5,291 nt of DNA from positions 1 through 5,291 of the forward strand of contig DAOWME010000210.1 of assembly GCA_030643245.1 (NCBI GenBank), written 5' to 3'. Positions within the stretch are counted from its first letter, which is position 1. Every line of letters begins with the position of its first letter. A model generated the notes under the pieces. It did not search any database. It was not told where the DNA came from and worked only from the letters and a program-made list of their open reading frames with translations. This document shows, piece by piece, positions 1 through 5,291 of the stretch. Source of the DNA: Deltaproteobacteria bacterium. Its GTDB lineage: Bacteria > Desulfobacterota > UBA8473. A program made the position numbers and the translations under genes.

Positions 1-14
1 CTGGGTTCATGTAT

Positions 15-201
15 TAAGGGTCGAGGCTGAAATAACTTCCCCATTTAGACATCTCATCTTCAGGCCGGCTTTGCCCGATCTTTAAACACAAAATCCTCAA
101 AATAGGCACTGCTATTCCTCCGGTTTTGCGTTTTCAGATCGAACAAATTCAACCTAAATCTGAGCGCTAACTTGCTGAAGTTATTTCGGCCTCGTCCCTT
201 A
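15..201. repeat. 187-bp unit bounded by a 25-bp near-perfect inverted repeat
   Basis: Arms 15-39 and 177-201 are inverted copies matching at 23 of 25 positions (mismatches at 21/195 and 28/188), separated by 137 bases. The match stops abruptly on both sides of each arm. This geometry fits a small non-autonomous mobile element (MITE-like) or a palindromic intergenic repeat placed just after fdhA. No clear target-site duplication flanks it, and no transposase is present. It could also fold as a long hairpin in the operon's 3' transcript, but no T-run follows, so it is not an obvious intrinsic terminator. Confidence 0.6.
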
Positions 202-206
202 GCCAT
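60..206 (-). CDS. Possible small basic ORF inside the inverted-repeat unit, 48 aa (doubtful)
   Basis: An open frame starts at ATG 206-204 and ends at TGA 62-60. It encodes a lysine/arginine-rich 48-residue peptide (12 K/R against 4 D/E) starting MAKGRGRNNFSKLALRF, with no recognised domain or membrane segment. A purine-rich stretch (GAAGGAG...AAAAGG) lies upstream, but its AAGGAG is about 17 bases from the ATG, too far for a good site. Codons 2 to 10 lie within one arm of the inverted repeat, so the apparent coding could be a by-product of the repeat. A frame of this length is expected by chance fairly often. It sits 41 bases after fdhA and would be co-transcribed with the operon if real. Confidence 0.22.
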   Translation of the reverse strand: MAKGRGRNNFSKLALRFRLNLFDLKTQNRRNSSAYFEDFVFKDRAKPA

Positions 207-247
207 TTGCCTGTACCTTTTCTCCTTCAAGAGTTTTGTCAGTGGCG

Positions 248-2920
248 TTAAACCACCTTCTCAACCCTCACGGCACACACTTTGTATTCCGGTATTTTGG
301 CTATTGGGTCAATGGCATTTATTGTCAATACATTGACAGGTGATTCTTTAAAATGAAAAGGAACAAAAATGACACCCTTGTCAGGTCGTTCACTTATCGT
401 TGTCTTAACTTCGATGTCTCCGCGTCGAGAGGCTACATGAACAACATCCCCGTTCCCAATCCCCAGGTTTGAGGCATCCTCCTGGTTTATCTCTGCAAGA
501 AGCTCAGGATAAAGCATGTTGAGGCCCCTTCCCTCACGAGTCATTGTGCCCGTGTGGAAATGCTCCAACACCCTTCCTGTTGACAGTAAAAATGGATACT
601 CATCATCCGGCAACTCAGCAGGTTCCTTATAATCAATGGCGCTAAACTGTCCTTTCCCCCTTGCAAATTGCCCTACATGAAGCACCGGTGTTCCTGGATG
701 ACTTTCATCCGGACACGGCCATGGGATGCCCTCTTTCTCGATTCGCTCATAGGTTATACCTCTATAGCTGGGCGTTACTTTGCATATCTCCTCCATGATC
801 TCCCCGGGGCCGTCATAATCCATCTGAAATCCCATCCTCTTGGATAGCTCACTAATTATCCAATAGTCTTCCCTTGCTTCTCCTTCCAGTTGAATCGCCT
901 TCCTTACCCGTTGAACCTTTCTTTCCGAATTTGTAAATGTTCCCTCCTTTTCAGCAAAAGACACCCCTGGAAAGACTACGTCGGCATGTTTGGCAGTCTC
1001 TGTCAAGAATATATCTTGAACCACCAGGAATTCCAGCGAATTAATGCACTTTTCTATGTGATTCAAATCAGGATCGCTGAGCATGGGGTTTTCCCCCATA
1101 ATATACATAGCCTTAACTTTTCCCTCTTCCGCAGCATTAAACATCTCAGTAACAGTAATTCCAGGCGCTTCCGGAAGATGTTCCACTTCCCATGACCTTT
1201 CGAACCTCTTTCTAACTTCATCATCGGTAACCTGTTGATAACCGGTTAACACGTTTGGCAAAGCGCCAAGGTCACATGCCCCCTGGACGTTGTTCTGTCC
1301 TCGCAAAGGATTAACACCCCCGCCCTCAACACCTATATTACCGCACAACATTGCAAGGTTTGCCAGGGATTTCACATTATCGGTCCCTGTTATGTGCTGG
1401 GTAATTCCCATGGCATACATAATTGAAGCCGGTTCCGCCTTTCCAAAAGCAATAGCCGCATTCATTAAATCAGATATGGGTATTCCGGTAAGACCAGAAA
1501 CATATTCCGGGGTATATTTCTCAACACAAGCCTTAAGCTCTTCAAACCCTTCCGTTCTCTCCTCTATATACTCTTTCGCATGTAAACCCTCTTTAATGAT
1601 AATATGCATCAGACCATTGATCCAGACAACATCAGTACCCGGCTTTGGTCGCAGCCAAATGCTTGCATAGTCAACCAAATCGATTTTTCTGGGATCAACA
1701 ACTATTAACTTGGCCCCTTTCCTGAAAATAGCCTCTTTGATGTAGTTTGCAAAGATGGGATGATTCTCTGTAGTGTTACTTCCCGTAACCAAAATGGCCT
1801 CTGACTTAAAAACGTCATTGATGGGATTTGTCATTGCCCCGCTGCCGAATGCTGTGGCAAGACCTGCCACGGTGGAGGAATGTCAAAGCCTGGCACAGTG
1901 GTCTATGTTATTTGTGCCTATAACCGCCCGCATGAATTTCTGCATGAGATAGTTCTCTTCATTGGTGCAGCGCGCTGAAGAGAGACCCGCAATTGCATCA
2001 GCCCCGTGGGAGGCCTTGATTGTATTGAAATTCTCGGCAACCAGATTCAATGCCTCATTCCAGCTTGCCTCATGAAACTTCCCATCCTTCTTGATAAGAG
2101 GCCTGGTAAGTCGTTCCTCACTTTCTATAAACTCATATCCAAAACGGCCCTTCACACACAGGCTGCCCTTATTTATGCCCACATCATCTTTTGTTGTTAT
2201 GCCTATAATTTTGCCATCCAATATATTGATCTCGAGTTGACAACCACATCCGCAATATGTGCATGTAGTCATGACCCTTTCCACCATCCAGGGACGCCCT
2301 TTAAGCTGACTCAGGTTTTCCGTCAAGGCGCCGGTAGGACATACATTGATACATTCACCACAGGACTCACACTTATCTTTATCCACAACGGCTATACGCG
2401 CCCCAAATCCGGAGCCACCGATATCAATTGCCCCCAATCCCTTTATCTCCCTGCAGGCGGTAACACAGCGAAGACACATAATACACCTGTCCGGCCAGTA
2501 ACGAATGAGGGGAGTAGAATATACCGGCTCCCAGTCCACCTTTTCGATCTGATATCCCCCGCTATCTAACTCAAAATCATGCACGAGATCCTGAAGAGTG
2601 CACTCCCCGCCCTTATCACATACGGGACAGTCAAGGGGGTGATTAACCAAGATCAATTTAAGGGTCTCCTTTCTCATCCTCACAAGACGCTCGGAATTTG
2701 TGGTGACCTTAATGCCTTCTGTAACAGGTGTAGTGCATGCAGTCATTGGATGAGGAAATCCCTCTATCTCTACCACACACATCCTGCATGAACCTATAGG
2801 ACTCAGTCTTTCATGATAGCAGAGGGTCGGGATATCAATCCCTGCAGATCTTGCAGCTTCCAAAATAGTTGTGTCTACTTCTACTGTAACATCTTTATCG
2901 TCAATGATTAAATCTACCAT
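248..2920 (-). CDS. fdhA: Selenocysteine-containing formate dehydrogenase, catalytic subunit (NuoG-like N-terminus), 890 aa with in-frame UGA
   Basis: Catalyses reversible CO2/formate interconversion at a Mo- or W-bis-pterin centre, probably in the cytoplasm (no signal peptide). The reading frame runs from ATG at 2920 to TAA at 248-250 through one TGA at 1883-1885, read as Sec346. N-terminal domains: a 2Fe-2S ferredoxin fold (C34, C45, C48, C62), a NuoG His-Cys 4Fe-4S site (H94, C98, C101, C107), two 4Fe-4S ferredoxin motifs (C146/149/152/156 and C184/187/190/194), then the catalytic-domain 4Fe-4S site (C220, C223, C227, C255). Sec346-His347 is followed 194 residues later by Arg540 in RGQNNVQGACDLG, matching the Sec140/His141/Arg333 layout of E. 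coli FdhF. The C-terminal ~110 residues form the pterin-dinucleotide-binding domain. Length resembles the ~900-residue Moorella FdhA. The start has AAAGGG six bases upstream and lies 24 bases after metF. No FdhB/NuoF-type partner is visible in the window, so the electron acceptor is unknown. The family call is very secure; Mo versus W cannot be told. Confidence 0.96.
1854..1885 (-). promoter_or_regulatory. Sec UGA codon plus bacterial SECIS hairpin in fdhA
   Basis: On the minus strand, TGA (1885-1883) is followed by 12 bases and then a perfect 6-bp stem, GTGGCA (1870-1865) with TGCCAC (1859-1854), closing the five-base loop GGTCT (1864-1860). The loop and spacing closely resemble the SelB-binding fdhF SECIS of E. 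coli, which also carries GGUCU at its apex. The codons on both sides encode conserved formate dehydrogenase sequence (HCARL-U-HSSTVAGL), so the UGA is a recoded codon, not a terminator. Confidence 0.93.
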
Positions 2921-2944
2921 CCTTATCCCTTTCCCTACTTTCTT

Positions 2945-3838
2945 TTAAGCGAGACCGGCGGCCGCGAGAATGTCAGGTACTTTTCCTTCTTTTCCGATAG
3001 CCATTACATGAACCCCATCACAGATATTCTCGTCTTTAAGGGTCTTGATCATCCTTCCTGCAATCTCTATGCCTTTTGCCAAGGCCTTTCCCTTTTCAGC
3101 GCTCGCCATCTCATCGATAAGATCTTTGGGGACGAATATCCCGGGAACATTTGCATTCATATATTTTGCCATACCTGCCGACACAAGAAGGACGATACCT
3201 GCCATTATCTTCACCTCGAATTGCCTGGCATACTCCATAAACTTTTTAAAATTATCCAGATCATAAATGGCCTGGGTCTGTATAAATTCTGCCCCTGCTT
3301 TGATCTTTTTCTCAAACTTGAGAAGCTGAGGTTCAATTGGGTTTGCTTCCGGCGTCACTATAGCCCCTTTACAGAACGTAGGGCGGCCCTCACCAGTAAG
3401 CTCGTTGCCTGCAAAGTCTTTCCCTTCTTCCAGCCCTTTGATTGTCTCCAGCAAGAGAACCGAATCAAGATCGAAGACGGGCTTTGCATCAACATGGTCA
3501 CCAACAGTTACGTAATCACCCGTCAGAGAGAGGACATTCGTTATCCCCAATATATACGCACCTAGAAGTTCCGATTGAAGGGCGAGACGATTTTTGTCCC
3601 TACAGGTCATTTGAAGGATAGGTTCCCCCCCTGCTTCCCGGATAAGCTGACATACCGGTAGGGTACTGATTCGCATAACAGAACTCTGGTTGTCAGTCAC
3701 ATTGAGCCCATCAACCTTGTCCTTGAGCAGCTCGATATGATGCTTCATTTCTTCGATGTCGACCCCTTTAGGCGGTCCAACCTCTGCGGTTATGACAAAT
3801 TTACCGGATTCAAGGGCCTCTTTAAATGCCTTTGCCAT
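2945..3838 (-). CDS. metF: Methylenetetrahydrofolate reductase, MetF flavoprotein subunit, 297 aa
   Basis: Reduces 5,10-methylene-THF to 5-methyl-THF, or the reverse in acetyl-CoA-oxidising organisms; cytoplasmic. The protein is a single MetF-type TIM-barrel domain. Family landmarks visible are TAEVGPPKG near the N-terminus, with Glu19 at the position of the catalytic acid; NVTDNQSSVMRIS (46-58); the MTCRDKNRLALQSELLGA stretch (77-94), which in this family lies at the folate/FAD site; and LTGDY with Asp108. The length is typical of a full-length bacterial MetF without a regulatory extension. The ATG lies four bases beyond the metV stop, with AAGGAG formed by the last codons of metV, indicating translational coupling. 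Pairing with metV points to the MetVF enzyme of acetogens, in which MetF does not use NAD(P)H directly but receives electrons through MetV (established for Moorella and Sporomusa enzymes; inferred here). Confidence 0.95.
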   Translation of the reverse strand: MAKAFKEALESGKFVITAEVGPPKGVDIEEMKHHIELLKDKVDGLNVTDNQSSVMRISTLPVCQLIREAGGEPILQMTCRDKNRLALQSELLGAYILGITNVLSLTGDYVTVGDHVDAKPVFDLDSVLLLETIKGLEEGKDFAGNELTGEGRPTFCKGAIVTPEANPIEPQLLKFEKKIKAGAEFIQTQAIYDLDNFKKFMEYARQFEVKIMAGIVLLVSAGMAKYMNANVPGIFVPKDLIDEMASAEKGKALAKGIEIAGRMIKTLKDENICDGVHVMAIGKEGKVPDILAAAGLA

Positions 3839-3841
3839 ATG

Positions 3842-4510
3842 TTACTCCTTTTCTTTGAAAGCTTCGTGGATTCTACGTCCAGGGGTAGTTTGAACGCTAT
3901 ATTTTTTTGCAGGAAATATTTTTCGAATATTGTCAAGCTTACCGAGTTTATCAAGTCTGTTATAAATAAGGGTCCACGCGCAGTCCTTTTCCTTGCTTAA
4001 CTCACATTTCCCGTCATTCGTGCCGCCACAGGGGCCGTTTAAAAGCCCTTTGGGACAAATGGCGACAGGGCATATCCCTCCTGTGTCAGCCAGTACACAA
4101 TCACCGCATGCCCGACACCTTTCGCTCCATTCTCCTTCCCTTTCCGCAACCCCGATAAACTGAGTATTTAAAGCCGGATAAACAAGTTTGGAGTCATACA
4201 TCTCTGCCAGAAACTGGACACCGGCGCCACAGGCCATGGAAATGACCGCATCGTAATCATTTACCTTATCCTTGATTTCCTCCAGGTATTCCTTGTCGCA
4301 TTGTCTTTCCAGGGTGGTTTCACCTGCTTCAAGTTTCTTTCCTTCTTCTTCAAAGGCGAGTCTCAATTGGGATGCAAGGATCTGCACCTCTTTTTCTCCT
4401 CCAGCCATGCAGACTGAAACACACTCGCCGCAGCCCACGATTAAAACCTTCTTACAACTCTCGATCATTGCCTTTATCTCTTCAAAAGGCTTCCTTTCTG
4501 CAACAATCAT
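3842..4510 (-). CDS. metV: MetV, iron-sulfur/zinc subunit of MetVF methylene-THF reductase, 222 aa
   Basis: Partner subunit of MetF that feeds electrons to its flavin. The sequence is cysteine-rich. The N-terminal cluster is C19, C27, C30 and C34 (VGCGECVSVC), with further single cysteines C71 and C94 (SMACGAG). The C-terminal cluster is C132, C135, C138, C147, C152, C161, C169 and C177, including CRACGDC and the motif CPKGLLNGPCGG, which is diagnostic of the MetV / MTHFR C-terminal family. No transmembrane segment or signal peptide is seen. An AAGGAG site lies seven bases upstream of the ATG, 31 bases after the end of mvhD, and the gene nearly touches metF. In characterised acetogen MetVF complexes this subunit carries 4Fe-4S clusters; the number here is inferred only from cysteine count. 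The end of the gene (codons KEKE-stop) doubles as the metF ribosome binding site. Confidence 0.93.
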   Translation of the reverse strand: MIVAERKPFEEIKAMIESCKKVLIVGCGECVSVCMAGGEKEVQILASQLRLAFEEEGKKLEAGETTLERQCDKEYLEEIKDKVNDYDAVISMACGAGVQFLAEMYDSKLVYPALNTQFIGVAEREGEWSERCRACGDCVLADTGGICPVAICPKGLLNGPCGGTNDGKCELSKEKDCAWTLIYNRLDKLGKLDNIRKIFPAKKYSVQTTPGRRIHEAFKEKE

Positions 4511-4541
4511 AAGAACTCCTTATCAATAGGTGTTATTAATC

Positions 4542-4961
4542 TTATGCCGCTTTTTTTTCAATCTTAGTTGGTCCAAGCTTTTTCGCCACTTCTGTCATTT
4601 CTTCAACAACCTCTTTGAATCTAGGCGCCATTGAAGAGCTCAAATTGAACATCTTTAATCTGTCCGGCGCTATACCGCTTTCCTCAAGAAGCCCTTTCGT
4701 ATAATCAACCCACATCTTAGCCCTTTTATTTCCTTCCAGGAAATGACATTCTCCCTCCATTCAACCAACCACCATTACGGCATCCGCCCCTGCCTCAAAG
4801 GCCTTGAGCAGATACAGAGGTTCCACCTTTCCTGTACACAGCAATTTTATAATGCGGACATTTGGCGAATATTGTAATCTCATGGCGCCGGCCAGGTCGG
4901 CGGCAGCGTAGGCACAATAGGTACAGCAAAAAGCCACAACCTTAGGTTCAGAATCTCCCAT
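4542..4961 (-). CDS. mvhD: Selenocysteine-containing MvhD-family protein (F420-non-reducing hydrogenase delta subunit / Hdr electron adaptor), 139 aa with in-frame UGA
   Basis: MvhD is a small 2Fe-2S protein that connects a hydrogenase, formate dehydrogenase or MTHFR to the flavoprotein HdrA of electron-bifurcating complexes. The frame runs from ATG at 4961 to TAA at 4542-4544 through TGA at 4761-4763, read as residue 67. Family landmarks are FCCTYCAYAAADLAG (C12, C13, C16), LCTGKVEP (C42), GADAVMVVG-U67-MEGECHFLEGN (C72), and a C-terminal LSSSMAPRF segment. Residue 67 is Cys in most homologues (GCHxGDCHY-like), and Sec variants (e.g. methanogen VhuD and deltaproteobacterial MvhD) are known. 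The total length is normal for MvhD only if UGA is read through; ending at 4761 would leave 66 residues lacking half the cluster ligands. The start has AGAGGAG six bases before ATG. It is the first gene of the operon, 31 bases before metV. No hdrA or hydrogenase gene is visible. Confidence 0.92.
4728..4763 (-). promoter_or_regulatory. Sec UGA codon plus predicted SECIS hairpin in mvhD
   Basis: On the minus strand, TGA (4763-4761) is followed by 16 bases and then ATTTCC (4744-4739), loop TGGAA (4738-4734), and GGAAAT (4733-4728), a perfect 6-bp stem that can extend to 7 bp around a GGA loop. The distance from UGA to the apical loop (about 22 bases) and the G-rich loop fit bacterial SECIS elements, though the loop is less canonical than that in fdhA. 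The conserved family sequence on both sides of the TGA is the stronger evidence for recoding. Confidence 0.82.
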
Positions 4962-4966
4962 AAAAA

Positions 4967-4995
4967 TCTCCTCTCTTCGCTCTACTAGTAGTATA
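4967..4995 (-). promoter_or_regulatory. mvhD leader: Shine-Dalgarno and possible -10 box
   Basis: Reading the minus strand, AGAGGAG (4974-4968) is a strong ribosome binding site ending six bases before the mvhD ATG. TATACT (4995-4990) is a plausible -10 hexamer about 28 bases before the start codon, but no good -35 box lies 16-18 bases further upstream. The promoter part is therefore tentative, and a regulated or alternative-sigma promoter is possible. Confidence 0.35.
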
Positions 4996-4997
4996 CT
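4982..4997. promoter_or_regulatory. Overlapping small palindromes at the predicted promoter (possible operator)
   Basis: CTACTAGTAG (4982-4991) is a perfect 10-bp palindrome and overlaps AGTATACT (4990-4997), a perfect 8-bp palindrome. Both coincide with the putative -10 box of mvhD, a place where a repressor or activator could bind. Palindromes this short also arise by chance, and no known regulator motif is recognised. Confidence 0.25.
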
Positions 4998-5040
4998 TCA
5001 AAAAACAATCGGTATGTATATCCCCTACTCTTCTACTTAA

Positions 5041-5092
5041 CGGCCTGCGCCCATCCATTAATCGGGCCTTCCCGAAAATGGGGCATGGCCGG
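5041..5092. repeat. Extended imperfect hairpin upstream of the operon
   Basis: The stem is built from CGGCC (5041-5045) with GGCCG (5087-5091), TGC (5046-5048) with GCA (5083-5085), CCATT (5055-5059) with AATGG (5077-5081), and TCGGG (5062-5066) with CCCGA (5071-5075), closed by the tetraloop CCTT. Small internal loops separate the stems. Neither side has the T-run of an intrinsic terminator, so a palindromic repeat, or a factor-dependent end of an upstream transcript, are the alternatives. It lies about 80 bases upstream of the mvhD start. Confidence 0.45.
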
Positions 5093-5112
5093 TAAAGCAA
5101 TTATTTGTTAAA

Positions 5113-5291
5113 TAGTGTCCATCCAGAAATGGACTTCTTGAGAAAATGGGCACGAGTTGGTTTCCAATTCAGAAATGAGCAATTTTTTCTCTGAGCAAGG
5201 CCGCACGACGGTTTGCGCCGAGGCGTACATGATCGTACGTCGCAGGCGGAAACCGGAGGAGAACGCAGCTCAGGGGAAAAATGGCCATTTC
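5113..5291. repeat. Long imperfect palindrome, probable dispersed palindromic/MITE-like repeat truncated by the window edge
   Basis: From 5172 to 5291 the two halves are imperfect inverted copies around a centre at about 5231. Matching blocks are GAAATG (5172-5177) with CATTTC (5286-5291), CTGAGC (5191-5196) with GCTCAG (5268-5273), CGGTTTGCGCC (5209-5219) with GGCGGAAACCG (5245-5255, one mismatch), and CGTAC (5224-5228) with GTACG (5235-5239). The segment from 5113 (TAGTGTCCATCCAGAAATGG) also contains GAAATGG, inverted to the last bases of the window (CCATTTC), suggesting that the outer terminal repeat continues beyond 5291. There is no transposase and no convincing coding sequence. Together with the leader and the 5041-5092 hairpin this accounts for the 330-base stretch before mvhD. 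Confidence 0.5.

Noticed and set aside
116..126. Shared 11-mer TCCTCCGGTTT between the left inverted-repeat unit and the minus strand of the right palindrome (around 5252-5262)
   Set aside because: The identity does not extend beyond 11 bases and can occur by chance in stretches of this size, so it does not show that the two repeats belong to one family.
15..201. Inverted repeat as the intrinsic terminator of the operon
   Set aside because: The arms are 137 bases apart and no T-run follows on the minus strand (the sequence beyond is ATACATGAAC). Rho-independent termination is not supported.
1883..1885. TGA as a real stop, making fdhA a pseudogene or two separate genes
   Set aside because: The sequence on both sides is continuous with formate dehydrogenase, the codon is exactly at the catalytic Sec position, and a canonical SECIS hairpin follows. 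The downstream 'start' is a GTG in the middle of a conserved segment, without a ribosome binding site.
2006..2569. Plus-strand open frame of 187 codons
   Set aside because: It lies antisense inside the well-supported fdhA, shows no recognisable domain, and has a composition typical of a shadow frame. The other plus-strand frames within the operon were rejected for the same reason.
4761..4763. TGA as a real stop, giving two small proteins in place of mvhD
   Set aside because: Either half alone lacks cluster ligands of the family; together they give a normal-length MvhD, and the ATG directly after TGA has no ribosome binding site.
5169..5288. 39-codon minus-strand frame starting at ATG 5288
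   Set aside because: It lies wholly within the imperfect palindrome, has no domain, and no upstream ribosome binding site can be seen before the window ends; it is most likely a by-product of the repeat.
1..5291. CRISPR array, tRNA, rRNA or riboswitch
   Set aside because: No regularly spaced direct repeats, cloverleaf-like sequence or recognisable conserved riboswitch motif was seen in either noncoding stretch.

Overview
The window holds one minus-strand operon of four genes. In order of transcription (right to left) they are mvhD (4961-4542), metV (4510-3842), metF (3838-2945) and fdhA (2920-248). Gaps between genes are 31, 3 and 24 bases, and each gene has a recognisable ribosome binding site. 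The set belongs to the methyl branch of the Wood-Ljungdahl (reductive acetyl-CoA) pathway: a NuoG-like molybdenum/tungsten formate dehydrogenase for the CO2/formate step, the MetV-MetF methylene-tetrahydrofolate reductase, and the small Fe-S protein MvhD, which links redox enzymes to heterodisulfide-reductase-type (HdrA) electron-bifurcating modules.

Two of the four genes contain an in-frame TGA that is best read as selenocysteine. In fdhA the TGA (1883-1885) sits exactly at the catalytic Sec position and is followed by a hairpin with a GGUCU apical loop. In mvhD the TGA (4761-4763) replaces the conserved Cys of the motif usually written G-C-x-x-G-x-C-H, and is also followed by a hairpin at SECIS-like spacing. 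A stop-codon-based gene caller would split both genes; each is intact once UGA is decoded as Sec.

The organism is probably a strict anaerobe with both a Sec-decoding system and a Wood-Ljungdahl pathway. A sulfate-reducing or syntrophic member of the Desulfobacterota (former Deltaproteobacteria) is the best guess, because Sec-containing MvhD and this gene style are known there. An acetogenic Firmicute or another uncultured anaerobe cannot be excluded. No Sec machinery, Hdr subunits or rRNA are in the window to settle it.

Layout: 1-247 lies downstream of fdhA and holds a near-perfect 25-bp inverted repeat (arms 15-39 and 177-201) enclosing a doubtful 48-codon ORF. Positions 248-4961 are the operon. 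Positions 4962-5291 have no convincing gene; they contain the mvhD leader with small palindromes, a hairpin at 5041-5092, and a long imperfect palindrome (about 5113 to the window end) that looks like a dispersed palindromic or MITE-like repeat cut by the window edge.

Proposed working together (inference): FdhA interconverts CO2 and formate, MetVF reduces methylene-THF to methyl-THF (or runs in reverse during acetyl-CoA oxidation), and selenoprotein MvhD passes electrons between one of these enzymes and an HdrA-type flavoprotein encoded elsewhere.
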